From Steinernema hermaphroditum (lineage: Eukaryota > Nematoda > Chromadorea > Rhabditida > Steinernematidae), in the NCBI GenBank assembly GCA_030435675.1, contig CM059623.1:6908012-6972011 (forward strand): DNA of 64,000 nucleotides, given 5' to 3'. Below are positions 45,521 through 56,769 of the stretch, piece by piece. A model generated the notes under the pieces. That model worked only from the letters and a program-made list of their open reading frames with translations, was not told the origin of the DNA and made no database searches. A program made the translations under genes and the position numbers. Positions within the stretch are counted from its first letter, which is position 1. Every line of letters begins with the position of its first letter.

Positions 45521-45945
45521 ATGGAACCCGGTCGCCTCCTCTCCGTGCTCCTCGTCTTCTGCTGCCTTCTCTTTTCGCTCCTCACCACCTACGAGGCCTC
45601 GGCGCAGTCGATCCCCACGCGACCCATGCAGGTAAGGAACTCCAGCCTACCATACCCGGAGCGCTCTCTCGAGCTGACTTCCTCCCTCCAGTAGAGCCCA
45701 TAATCACTTACCTTTTAACGATGTGGGAACCGCTAATTTGCAGATGAAGCGATTCTACTCGTGGGAAGAGGGCAAACGGTCGGCCGACGCCTTCCCCGGC
45801 GACTTCGACGCGATGCCGCTGGAGCGGATGTTCAAGCGCCGGTAGGTATGGCTCGAGAAGCTCCTGAGCTGCGCCCTTCAGGTTTTACGCTTGGGCGAGC
45901 CACTTCCAAAAGCGACACGCGCCCTCCGACGTCGGGCAGCCCTAA
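45521..45945 (+). CDS. Neuropeptide precursor with FYSW and FYAW peptides (NLP-43-like?)
   Basis: Exons 45521-45631, 45744-45841 and 45882-45945 join in frame to 90 residues. The 40-bp second intron has a GTAGGT donor that creates an apparent TAG stop if it is not removed. A signal peptide (LLSVLLVFCCLLFSLL) ends near ASAQ. Dibasic sites then release FYSWEEG (C-terminal Gly for amidation), an acidic spacer SADAFPGDFDAMPLERMF, FYAWASHFQ, and HAPSDVGQP. The repeated FY(S/A)W core after KR or KRR is strong evidence for processed secreted peptides. FYAW recalls C. elegans NLP-43, from memory, so the symbol is left open. Alternative: a shorter 70-residue form ending at the unspliced stop. Confidence 0.75.
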
Positions 45946-46080
45946 CGCCGTCCTCCGTCGCCGTTTCCGCTTCCCTAGTTGACGCCGCCGAGTGCGCCTT
46001 CCGCTGCCTCGGTAGAACCCTGTGGTGACTAATAAATTATGATAACTTTGTGTCCACAATTCGCGGTTTCAATCAAACGG

Positions 46081-46491
46081 ATGGGTTCGCGCCCCGATGC
46101 ACTCTTGCGGGGAATTGCAGAGGCGATGGCCCTCCAGCGGATGATCGAGGAGAAGGCGCGCCACGTGATGATCGTCGAAGCGGAGGTCGACACCTTGAAG
46201 GCACAGTGCGAGGCCCTCGAGGAACGTTGGCTGCGGTCCTCCAGTCGGTGGGCTACTCCAGGGGATCTGACACTAAGAGGGACATTTCAGGGACCTCGCC
46301 TTCCTGAAGGCGTTTGGAGATCTCATTGAGAAGACAAGTCGTCTGAAAAAGGACCTCCACTGCGCCACTGGATCCGATGACGAGGAGAAAGGCGTCGATT
46401 CCCCGAGCAAGGCAGTCGAAGAGTGCGAAAGGCTTCAGAAGCAGAGGGTGCGCAAGGAGAGCGAAGTCGACGATTCATTTGGGACGGAATA
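46081..46491 (+). CDS. Small coiled-coil protein, tentative
   Basis: An ATG at 46081 opens MGSRPDALLRGIAEAMALQR and an Ala/Glu-rich helical stretch (EAEVDTLKAQCEALEE). After an uncertain junction (possible intron GTCCTC...TTTCAG, about 46219-46273), a second helical part follows: DLAFLKAFGDLIEKTSRLKK, ending SEVDDSFGTE-stop at about 46491. Heptad-like spacing suggests a coiled coil. No family is recognised. The donor is poor, and two frames could each be coding across the junction, so the model may be wrong in the middle. Confidence 0.45.
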
Positions 46492-47068
46492 AACTGTAAC
46501 CACCGATACGGTCTCCCGTCGAGGTGCCTTCGGTCGCGTTGGACGACGTCGCCAGAAGTAAAGGCGTCCTTGCCGCGTCATCGGGGGACTTCGTGTCATC
46601 TGCGCTTCCACAAAAGGCGCACCGCAGCGCGCGATGTCACAAACATGAAGAGAATCAATTATTTACCTAAAGGACGACGATTCCGCCCTCCTCTAATCGC
46701 CTGGAAAGTACGGTAGCCCAGGCCAACAGCGCACTCTTCGAAACCGTGTAGGCATCGTTGGGGAAACCTGGGGACCAGTCTGGGTCGCCTCTACGACTTT
46801 TCCGCTAAAAGACTTTTTTTTGCACTGAAGAAATCGACATTGTGGGTCAACAAGAAGAAAGTGACTACGTTGAAGAGTAACGTTCATGTGCTGTCGATAT
46901 CCGATTTCTAATGGGTTTCACGAGAAACCGACTTCACCATCGTTTTCGGCGACCCCGAAAATGGGGGGGGGGTAGAAAAATTTTCAGATTTTTTAAAAAA
47001 CTTTTTTTCGCCATGACCGTGTCCTTTTAAACCCAATGCAAAAAAAATGTTTACAGTACACGTTTCGC
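46492..47068. other. Intergenic, no gene recognised
   Basis: Contains homopolymer G and T tracts near 46965-47010 and no supported gene. Confidence 0.4.
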
Positions 47069-47205
47069 TCCGAAAAGTCGTTCCGTAAAGTTAGCGGAAA
47101 GGTCCCACCACGAAATTAGCGGAAAAGTCGTTCCACGAAATTAGCGGAAAAGTCGTTTTCGTGGAAAAGTCGTTTTAGCGGAAAAATCGTTTTAGCGAAA
47201 ATGTC
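47069..47205. repeat. Short tandem repeat based on TTAGCGGAAAAGTCGTT
   Basis: The unit (about 17-26 bp, TTAGCGGAAA(A)GTCGTT with variable CCACGAAA spacer) recurs six to seven times with substitutions. Confidence 0.75.
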
Positions 47206-49948
47206 GTGCACGGTCTGGGGCAGATGTTCCAGGTGCCTCGTGACGAGCTTCGCACCGATGAGTGTTCGACGTTTCTAAGTAGCCGCATCGGGACCGTCGA
47301 AGGCGAGGCGGAGTGAGGCGCTCTGTAAGGCAACGCTCCAATGTCGTCGGTGGAAGAACCGAGAGAACTCATGGCATGACTAGACGCCCTGGATATCCTG
47401 CAGTTTTACGATGATCGCGTCCCGCCGTAGGATCTCGTTTTAGGGTGACGATCCTAGGGGTGCATGTAGCTACACGTAGGCCCCAAATGGAACGAACCTC
47501 AAACTTTTTCTACATCACAGTGTACCGCATTGTCGACTAAACGTTAGGCCTCAACGCCGTGAGTCAGTCAAGAAGACCTTCCTTGAACGAAATCTGACAG
47601 AATAAGCAATTAGAGGGACCAAATCCACTCAAAGACGAGGAGGTGAATAGCGCCAGGATTGCGCGCTTTTCCTTGATTGCGCCGAGCCAGAACGGCGCGG
47701 TAACAGAAACCCTCTAGGTGTGCACCCCTGAGGTTTCGTTTCTGCTGAAGGCTTCTAGGGCATCGGAGGGCATCGGTCTCGGCTTGGGCCGGTTCTGCTA
47801 TCGTACACCGACGTCACGTTTCTTCGATGTCATCATTTCCCCGTTTCCTCCAGAAGACGACACACCACAGATCGCCTTAGTTGAAGAGGGGAACCTTTGT
47901 CAACAAAAACCTTCAAAGAGGCGAAAACGAATACGGGACAGGGATCGACGACCTCTCTCTTCCCGGGAGTTCTGGAACTTTGATCTCCACGTGGCATCTC
48001 CTAAGATTCGCCCCAACGACCGCTTTTAAAAAACAAAATTTCCCCACGGGAATGGAAGACGATTACAAGGCAACATGAAAACATGGCCCACTCACGGACC
48101 ACATTTTTCACATAAGGCGGCTTCTGTGGTCGCATGCTAACTCCAGTATGTGAGCTGCCTGACGCACTTCTGAGAAGAAATGCTCGGTCGAAAAGTTGCA
48201 TAAAGATGAAAGTTTCTTGGAGTTTCTTCTCCGGCGGACCTTCGGCACTGAATACGCAGGAGATAAGAGCTGTTGAAGCGCCGAAGATGATTTGTCATCC
48301 GGCCTTGGGAAATGAGAGATACGGTAATTCTTTGAACGAGAGAAAAGGGTTGTGTTATGTGTTAGGGGACTGCACTCTCACTCGTGTCGCGGTGGCGAGC
48401 GGTCGGTCCTCCGGTCACTCTGTGAGTGTCTGGTTGGTCAGATGGCAAACCCCGTGGCAGTTGTGACTGTTCCGACTTCCAGAGGGAATTGGGACACCCG
48501 GAAGCCGTAGTCCCACCACCGCTGACAACAAGATGCCCGACGCCAGGAATCCGACGCCCAATGCTACGTGAGATGTCATCCCGAAAGTCGCCGACGCTCT
48601 GAGGACCAGCGATGACGCAACTCCCGGACCACGGACCATCAGATGCAAGCTCAGAAGCGTCCGCTGTGCCGCAACGATATTCCGCTGCCGCAGCTGAAGA
48701 TTTGTCGATTCCCAAATACCCCGTGAATTGCGCCGTCTACGACCGGTTCGACATCTACGCCGCGCCAGAGATGAAGTCGTCTGCCAGACATCCTCTGTTT
48801 GTCTATTTTCGGTGTCGCGCAAGGCGTAATGCCTTTGATTCGCGAAATAAAGTCAAAAAAAAGTCAAAAAGTCAAAGTTAGGGGACTGACCCGGTGTCCA
48901 TGCCTAGTCTAGGATTATGCTCGATGTCAGTACCCCTAGCCCGTCATTCATCCGTTTCCTGCAATGATGCGCTCTTCCAGTACACTCGATTCCTGTGCTT
49001 CAGGACTCCAAGTAGTGGTGCAATTCCAGGGTCTCTCCTTCTGCTAGAAGATCCTGCAAATGGGCGCTGGAATACCTTCTTCCATATTCATCGCCGTGGA
49101 ACGCCCGAAAATGATCTTTCATCTATCGTCCTGTAGAGATCCTGCAGGAGATGGGCGTTTGTGTCTCTTTTGGAAGGAGAGTGCGTGAAATGCCATAAAT
49201 CTAGCGACGCACAGAGAACTTCGTCTGCCTCCGGATTACTGTAATGAGCCCCTCTCGAGTCGTGTTCCGAGAACGCCGAGGGGAGCTGTGAATGGGAATC
49301 GAGTTTTCGGGGGTCATCCGCGGGAAGAGGCGACAATGCGATTTGCAATCGCATTTAGGGGGCGGAAATTGGCCCCGAGGGCGCGACGCTCGAAAACAGA
49401 ACTCAAGTGGGCGAGGTGCTTCGCCAAAGGCGAGCCTCTACGGCCGTCTGAAGAACAGCCGAACAGCTTCAGGCGACGCCCAGATACGGTGAAGCAGAAG
49501 TATCCCTCGGAGGCCGCTTGGTTGTTTACCGAAGCCGTCCTCAAGCGTCGAAATAAGGAGTCCACTTCCACCTCCAATTAGCGAAGGACTCGATGCCCTT
49601 CGCCTCTAATTTGTGAATAATCCCGCCTCAATCTGCATAGAAAACGCGGATTTCCTCTGTCCTCCGACAACCCTACAGTATCCTCCATACACTGGAAAGC
49701 CGTGGCCTCTCTTATCTTCCCGAAAATCGTGGAGTCTTCGGAAGGGAATACCATCAAAGGCGCTCCCAGAAATCTCAATAACTCGCCTCCAAAAAACAGC
49801 CCTGAGAGGCGTCACTTTCGGCTCCGAGGGTCTTGGCCGACCTGACGTCAGAAGACAAATCCGGCACTTCGGGAGTGAATAGAGTGTGAATAATAAATAA
49901 GTAATTTACTTTACCGAAAGAAAGCGTCAGCAAAGGAACACTGGGGGC
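47206..49948. other. Gene-poor interval
   Basis: No protein family found on either strand. A GTCAAAAA triplet repeat lies at about 48849-48878. Open frames of 90-135 codons at 48134-48822 overlap on both strands and have no motif. They are likely chance frames. Confidence 0.4.
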
Positions 49949-50582
49949 TCAGGGGAGGAAGCGCTGCAGTTCCTCCCAGGCACGCTTCTCCTTCGAGTCG
50001 TCTCCACTGACCGGGAAGGTACGGGCGCCGGCGCGCTTCTCCTCCGACGCGTCGTCGCCGAGGAGGTACCAATCTGAGAAGAGCTTCTTCGAGGGCACCA
50101 GCTGGAACCCTCGACCGCCGCCTCGCTTCTCCTCGAGCGGCGACGGCGCGAAGAAGCGTCCTCCGCCACGTTTATCCTCGAAGGAGGGCGCCACGAAGAG
50201 TCTTCCGCCGCCACGTTTCTCTTCGTCGCCGGCGTCGACGCCGAAAGGTTCCCCGAAGGGGCCTCCTGAGCGGCCTCCGAAGAGGTGGCCGCCGCCGCGC
50301 TTCTCGACTTCTGAGGGACCCGTCGCAGAGACCGCCAAGACGCAGCCTGAAGAGGACTTAATGAGCGACCCACAGGGGGACTGATTAGGGGAATCGTCGG
50401 AATTCGCCTCGACCTCTCCAGGGAGACCGCCGAAAACATCCTCCGACGACAAATTGGCGCCGCGTCATCGGAGTCTGTTTACAGAGGGCGAGGACCCCTT
50501 CGCCTCGGGACTTCGGGGACTCACCGAGCAGAATGGTCGCCAGGAGGAGAGAGGAGTGCCAGAATCGGGTCTTCTTCGACAT
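49949..50582 (-). CDS. Neuropeptide precursor with GGGR peptides (nlp-21-like)
   Basis: Exon 1 (50582-50525) encodes a signal peptide, MSKKTRFWHSSLLLATILL, followed by a GTGAGT donor. The large second exon ends at 49949 and yields KR-flanked peptides: GGGHLFGG..., GGGRLFVAPSFED, GGGRFFAPSPLEE, GGGRGFQLVPSKK... and AGARTFPVSGDD. The repeated GG(G/A)R-x-F start matches the GGARAF/GGGRAF peptides of C. elegans NLP-21. The frame of the peptides does not connect to exon 1 through the nearest acceptor (AAACAG), because an in-frame TGA follows. A later acceptor such as CTGGAG|AG near 50420 would work but is weak. The product is secreted. The receptor is unknown. Confidence 0.8.
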
Positions 50583-51452
50583 CGCGTCTTCGGAAACTGC
50601 ACGAGTGGATGCGCCGGGGACCGAAGCGCGTCGGCCACTCCCCCGGGGGCGGAGCCTCCGGAGGTGACATCAGTCGTGCGGGGCGAAGAAGGAAGGTGCC
50701 GGCGGGAATCAGTTTCAATTTCGCCGAAATTGCTGTCGATCAGCGCGGAGGCGCCTTGCAGCCCTTTTGTCCCTCCTCGGAGGAGACGGAGTCTTTCGCG
50801 GACGTCAAAGTTGCACGAGAGACGTCGCCAGTCCATTCCAAAGGCCCGAGAAAGACATTTTCTGTACCAGAAGACGGTTGCCTACCTTAATCCCCTAGTC
50901 GATTCAACGATGAGAAGCGGAAAGGCCCTACAGCGCATTCAGTGGGTCATCAACTGGGGCGGATCCAAAGCACTCAAGTGCAATCGCGTCACTCGAAAAA
51001 GACATGTCGCGAGTTTCCTCAGAAGTAATCTCTAATCTGCGCCCCCTCGCCGGCTTGGATGATTGATGTGCGAAAAGACAGATGCCAGTGCTCTCCAGAG
51101 GCTTCTTCGGCGCTTCTATTTCTGGAGACCCTTCTGCTGAGCTGCAGGTCTGCAGTCTCGTCTCTTGTCCAGAAAAAAAGAACTTTTAATTCCCAGTGAC
51201 TCTCATGTGGAAGAAGTTGAGATGGCCGAAGGAATCGATGGCCGAAGGAATCAATGGCCGTCGTCGAGGGTGGCCCAGTGAAGAAGGGTGGAAATGACAT
51301 CTCCGAGAGGAAGACATCACGAAACAAAAACAGAAAACAGGGCCTTCTGGCTGGCTTCTACTATGAATATGGTAATACTCTCAAAATTGCGAATGGCAAG
51401 GAATCGCATAGTTGTTTATAAGTTTTAGGGGAATCCGCACAAGGCGTGCACA
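50583..51452. other. Intergenic between the nlp-21-like gene and the GPATCH1 gene
   Basis: No supported gene. It contains the upstream region of the neuropeptide gene and the 3' flank of GPATCH1. Confidence 0.45.
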
Positions 51453-54117
51453 TCACCGCCTCTCGTAACTGTCAGCGGTCGACTCCGAAGACGACCTTCT
51501 TCTTCTCCGTTTTTCCTTCTTTGACTTCTGAAAACGAAACTCGGATGGGTGCGACGCCACGGAACCTACCTTCTCCTTCGAATGTTTCTTGTGCGTCTTG
51601 TGTTTTTTCTCGTTCTTGTGCTTCTTTGACGCCTTGGTTGTGGACTTGTTCTGTTCGTGTTCACTCCTACATTCAATCACCGGCGGAGGAAGAGGCCCGA
51701 ATTCCTCGTCCAACTCGCGCATATCCAGAACATTCACGAATTTTTCCGTTCCTCCAGGGTTAGGTCGCTCCGTCAAAGTGGCTTGCGCAGACTTCGGGGA
51801 AGGCGAGCGGCGCCTTCCAGGTTTCGAACTCGACAACCGGGCTTCATGCTCTCGGCATTCCGTCTCGCGTTCTCCGTCGCTCTCCTCTCCTTCATTATCG
51901 GACGCTTCGAAGATCGCCTTCAGCAGATCGAGTGAAGGACCCTCGTCACTCGGGTTGGGCTCCTCGTCGTCGTTGTCAAACTTCTCGTCGTCGAACTGCT
52001 CGTCGTCCAAGACCTCTTCCTTCATAGCCAACGGCTGCTCGAAGGTAGCACGACTGCGCACAGCATCTACAGCCTCCCTCTTCTGCAGCTCATTTCGTGT
52101 GTTCGGAAGCCCCACACCGAGAAGAGCGATGTCGTCGATCCGCTTCGACGTCGCAGCTGATCGCTTCTGCAGATGTAGAACCCCCTGCTGGAACGTATGT
52201 GGATAAGGGTCGGGGACGTTGAAGAGTTTGCAGAGGTTTTTCGCAGGATACCAGTCGTAGTGCTGCCGCGTCAGCTCCCCGAACATCTTCGACTTCACAG
52301 CGGCTAGACGGTCGCCATCTTTCGTTCCCTTCTGAATTTCCGGTTTCACTCGAGCGCAGATCAGGGACAGATACCTTTGAGGAATTTGCATCTTCATGGG
52401 TAGCGGTGGTGAACTTTGATCGCAGCATCTCCGCGAGCGGCACCGTGAATGCCAGGTTCGCTGCCAGCGGGACTTGCTTCTGCCTGACTTCGGGGAGCAG
52501 ATCGCGCTCCTCCCTGCTGAGGTACTTTTGGAATTCCGCAACTTCTCGATCCCACTCTAGCTCTGTCATGTCCAGCGGTTGCGGGAAAGTCAACCCTGCA
52601 ATGTCATTTCTTACTATACCCTAAACCGAAGGCGTTTCAACCTCTGCGCAGGTAATTTCGATACTGATGGAATCTATGTTCTTTCAGTGGATCTTCCTCG
52701 AACGGCGAACTCTGCACCGAGTCGTTCTCATCGACTTCCCTAGCATGTTCTTCAGTTTTAGCTTCTTCGACGGGGGCCTCAGCCTTCCCGACATCCCATC
52801 GTGACTTTCGATGAGGCTTCTTGTTCTGGTTCTGAAGGCGCTTCCGTTCGGCATCCGGGAGCAACTCCATTATCGAGGCAGATCGATCTCCGAGGTAGCG
52901 AGCGCGTTCCACGGCGGTGAGCTTCTCGCCCAACTTCTTAATATTTCCGGGCATCGCACTCACATCCACGAGAAAAGGTCGATGTTGGCCACAGAAACCA
53001 GGAGGAATCTTCGGGGCATTGTAGAACCTCCTGGCATTCTGACGTTCTCCTGCCATCACAAACGTTGTATCGGCTGAAAATCTGGATTCAGGCGAAAGGC
53101 ACCGATAGCGCCTCACCTTTGGGTGCTTTGGACGGTCCGGCCGAATTGCAGATCTCATAGTCGTACTGAGTCATATCGAAGTTCGTGTAGACGTCTTCGT
53201 CTTCATCCTCAAAAACGCCGATCCCGAAGGCCTGGCCGCGAATTCCCTTTCCAGAGTTGTTTTTGCGCAGCGATGCCGCGAGATGCCCTTTCCTCTGATC
53301 CAGAGCAGAAGAGGATTCCAGTCCGCGGTAACCCAATCCCTTCGTTCCGTCGTGGGAGCTGAAGTACACGGCAGGAATGTCCTCTGGGGCGAAAGCGAAA
53401 TCCGGAGCCATCTGCTCAAACAGGCGCACTCCGTCCTCATCGAACTCAGCCTTCATGCCCCTCGCCTTCATCTCGTGCACTTTCTGGCGCTCCAGTTGGC
53501 GCTTTGACATCAACGCGCCGATTCCTTTGCCTTCCCTCCATCCCATCTGCTTCAGAAGACGCATTCCCAACGATTCACTAGAAGTGCTCGGTAAGGAATT
53601 GCTGGATTCGAATCTCACACCTATCGCTGACGGGACGAACGATGGAATCGATCTCTGAGTGGACGGTCAGCGTTATCGTGGGGTGCTCCCATGCGAGGCG
53701 CTTCCTCGAGTCCGTCGTCGAGAGACGCAACGCCGAATCAGCGAAATCGGCTTTCGTGCGGATCCGTCTTGTGGAGATGCCGAACTCCCCCAGATCCTCT
53801 TCGTCCATGAAGTCCTCCGCCAGCTGCTCCTGGTGCTCTGCCCGGCTGCTCTTTGAGGAAGAAAAGGTCTGCGGTACCCATCCTACAACAACCGAATAAG
53901 TGCCATCTGAACGGTCCCTTCACTCACCATGCTTCGTGCCCACAGTGTTGAAGTAGCCGGCGGAGAAGCCTCCGGTGAACGCTCCGTGGAAGCGCCTACG
54001 TCCCCTTTCGTCGGTGGCTATCTGCTCCTGAATCGGCGTTGGCTTTTTCGAAACAGCGCTGTTCTGCTCATCCTCCAGAGACTCGAACTGAGTACCGTAC
54101 ACGGCAAAATTATCCAT
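51453..54117 (-). CDS. GPATCH1: G-patch domain protein 1 (GPATCH1), spliceosome-associated
   Basis: Exons 54117-53928, 53882-53621, 53577-53117, 53073-52642, 52595-52375, 52331-51570 and 51527-51453 join in frame to 800 residues. The N-terminal family block shows EDFMDEEDLGEFGIS. The G-patch is LGMRLLKQMGWREGKGIG near residue 155. Later family blocks include MAGERQNARRFYNAPKIPPG and YDWYPAKNLCKLFNVPDPYP. The C-terminus is a Lys/His/Ser-rich tail. GPATCH1 is a nuclear protein of late spliceosomes, where the G-patch activates a DEAH helicase. It is the third and last gene of a same-strand cluster with SNF5 and Y14, with a 198-bp gap upstream, so it is probably transcribed as part of an operon. 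Confidence 0.92.
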
Positions 54118-54315
54118 GGCTACAAATGATACTTTGTGAAAATCGAGCCCTACTACTTCCTTCGACAAATAGAAGATGGAAACGAATGAACGCAACGTAT
54201 CAATGAGCAACGACGCCCCGGTCGGACTTTGTTTACTGCGTTTTACACTCATATTCAGATCAATAGAACAACATGGTCAAAAATAAGTTAACCAGCAATT
54301 ACGAAACAAAAGTCA

Positions 54316-54851
54316 TCAGCGACGCGAAGCCTTTGGAGGAGGGCGAACGAAGCACCAGGTAACCTTGATCTGCTGTCCAAGCAGGTCCGACTCGTTCAGC
54401 TTCTCGATGGCAGCAGCCGCTTCCTTCTGCGTTTCGTATTCCACAAGAGCGTAACCCTTCAGAAATCCAGTTCGTCGATCCAAGTTCAAGTGAACATTCT
54501 TAATTTCGCCGAATTCACTGAATTTGTCGTAAATATCCTCTTCCTGCGCTTCTTCGTGGACATTTGTAACGAAGACAATCCACCCCTAGAAAAATACAAA
54601 TGACAACCGAACTGCCGTCTAATGATACCTCAACAGATCTCTGAGGTCCCGTAATTCCATCGTCCTGGACGCTGTCATAAGCCTTGAGTTCACTTTGAGT
54701 CGAATTGGAGTTTCCGAATCCGCGCCCTTTCTTCTTGCTGGCCTGGGCAGACAACTGGCTCACTAAATACATAACAGTTGTACCCAAAACGGTAAAAAGC
54801 GCACTCACCCTGATCGTCGCCGGTATCCATATCCTCGTCGCCGGCTCTCAT
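54316..54851 (-). CDS. rnp-4: Exon junction complex protein Y14/RBM8A
   Basis: Exons 54851-54809, 54762-54629 and 54585-54316 join to 148 residues. The single RRM shows [20 protein letters not shown] with RNP2, and [17 protein letters not shown] containing RNP1. The C-terminal tail [13 protein letters not shown] and the acidic N-terminus are those of Y14. It binds Mago and sits on spliced mRNA in the exon junction complex, and in C. elegans rnp-4 takes part in germline sex determination. It lies 121 bp downstream of the SNF5 gene and 198 bp upstream of GPATCH1 on the same strand, the spacing of an operon middle gene. Confidence 0.95.
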
Positions 54852-54972
54852 GACTGGTGTGGGTCTGAAAAAGAGTTATTTATTCGGTGACAAATGGAAT
54901 ATATAGCGTGACGGTCAAAACATAAATTAGACACGAGATCGCAAGCACATGAGAATAAATAATGGACACGCG

Positions 54973-56199
54973 TCAGATTCCGTAAGGCGTAGAATTAGCT
55001 AATCTGCGAATTCGGCGAGTGTTGCGATCTTGGTTCCTCATCTTCTTCGCGATCTCAGCGTCGGTCAGCGTTTCGAGGAACGGTCCCCATGGGTCGACAT
55101 CGGGTCTGTTGCGGTACGGATTTTCAATAACCGGTAACGGTGATTCACTGAAGGCATAAGTACGCAAATTCCAAGACAGTTGGCCTAAAGGTCAGCTAAA
55201 CATTACGAGCGATTTCCAAGAAAACATTACCTCGGATCGAATAAGCCACTGCAGACACGAATTCCCCGCCAAGTGCGAGCTCAGAACAAAGTTTCTGCGC
55301 AAACTGTTCAGGGCTATTATGTGGATCGCTCATATCCCATTCGAACTGGTCAACCAATGACTGATTTCCAACGTGGATGTTCAGTTTTAGAACTGCTCTC
55401 TGGTCGGTCAGTTGGTTGTCCACTGGAACGGCTTCCCCAGCAGCATCTATCTGCTGATAGATAGCTTGCGTGATGGCTGGATGGAAGGTCGCCAATGGAA
55501 GTTCTAGATCCTCACAGATCACCTCGGCGAATATCTCTGGGCTAACAATCTTGTCATTCCTATTATAACAGAAAACATCGCGAAGCTTAATTCCGTCCAG
55601 CTCCATGTCCAGTCGAATCGGCACCAGTTCTTCCGACTGTTCTGCGTTCTCCAGGACTTTCTTGAAGCCGTCCACTACGTCATCAGGACAATAAGAAAAA
55701 TCGCGATTTCTCATGTGTCCGCGGGCGTGTGCTACAGGCGTCGAGCACGGTACCGATTCCAAATGATGAGAACCGCTACTGACCTGCACAAAAGTATACC
55801 TCACTCAAAAGGAAGCACACAACTCACCTGCTGTCCTAACCACGCTCCAGTACCTGAGCGCGAAGTCTTTAGGGAAGCGGACGACTCGTTACGGACTGGA
55901 TTGGGAGTGGAGGAATTCTGACTGTTGCGGTACTTCTCTTCGTGTCCGGCGAAGATCTCCTCAATCTCGCTCGCCTTCACCAGCATGATGTTCGTGTTTA
56001 TGCACGTGTTTGTGCACTGCAGTTCCTGGATCCGCTTCTTCTGCTCCATCGTGGCGAACTTCTTCCATAGCTGCGGGTACTTCTTGTAAAGCGTGCCGCG
56101 GTGGAACTTCAGGTAGGAGCCGACTTCGGAGCCGATGTAGTACCGCTCCCCGTCTTCGAGTTGGAACGATTGCGGTCTCGGACCGTAGGTCTTCGACAT
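54973..56199 (-). CDS. snfc-5: SWI/SNF core subunit SMARCB1/SNF5
   Basis: Exons 56199-55828, 55783-55231 and 55184-54973 join in frame to 378 residues (human SMARCB1 385). The winged-helix N-terminus is [20 protein letters not shown] with [15 protein letters not shown]. Two tandem SNF5 repeats follow ([20 protein letters not shown] and [20 protein letters not shown]). The C-terminus shows [16 protein letters not shown] and a basic alpha-helix ([19 protein letters not shown]), which in the human protein contacts the nucleosome acidic patch. The last intron has two candidate acceptors (GTTTAG and CTTTAG, 15 bp apart). Only the second keeps frame. The ATG follows CTTTTCAG by two bases. It is the first gene of the probable three-gene operon. 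Confidence 0.95.
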
Positions 56200-56769
56200 T
56201 TCTGAAAAGGAGTGAACTATGGCGGAATTGCTGGCGATGGAAGCAAAAACGGGCGACGCACGATGTTTGCGATGCAATCGACGATGCCGCGTCCCACTGT
56301 ACTCTTCGTGAGGCAGGGTGGCCGTGGTAGGACCGCGCCGATAATTCAACGCGCAACAACACCATAGACCACACGATACGAAGGCTACACCGCGTACTCC
56401 CGCATAGGGTTGGCATTCGAGCCAGAAAACGCCGAGTCGCCGAGTCGAGTCGGACTTGGCCGAGTCACCGAGTCGAGTCGAGTCGGACTTGGCCGAGTCA
56501 CCGAGTCGAGTCGAAAAAGGCGACTCGAACTCGACTCGAAGCGCCAACCCTACTATATATATAAATCAAGATTCACACATCATTTCGCGCGAGCGCAAGA
56601 ATACCCCTGACGAGGCAGAGTTGAACAGAAAAACGCGTATGAGATGCATCAACGGTAGTGACTGCAAACGTTTATAACTCAACAGTGTGGAAACCTCAAC
56701 AACCAAAGTCAGAACATAACAACAAAAGAAAACAACAGCAACAACGACAGTTACGAACAATTACGAAAT
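56200..56769. other. Intergenic between the SNF5 operon and dyskerin
   Basis: Holds the SNF5 promoter/outron, the GAGTCGAGTCGG minisatellite, and the 3' end of dyskerin. No further gene is seen. Confidence 0.5.
56431..56541. repeat. GAGTCGAGTCGGACTTGGCC minisatellite
   Basis: A 30-36-bp unit (CCGAGTCGAGTCGGACTTGG plus GCCGAGTCA) is repeated about three times and ends in an inverted CGACTCGAACTCGACTCGAA stretch, so the array can fold on itself. Confidence 0.75.

Noticed and set aside
48134..48822. Overlapping 90-135-codon frames on both strands
   Set aside because: No splice structure, no domain and mutual overlap. One hydrophobic stretch on the minus strand is not enough to call a gene.
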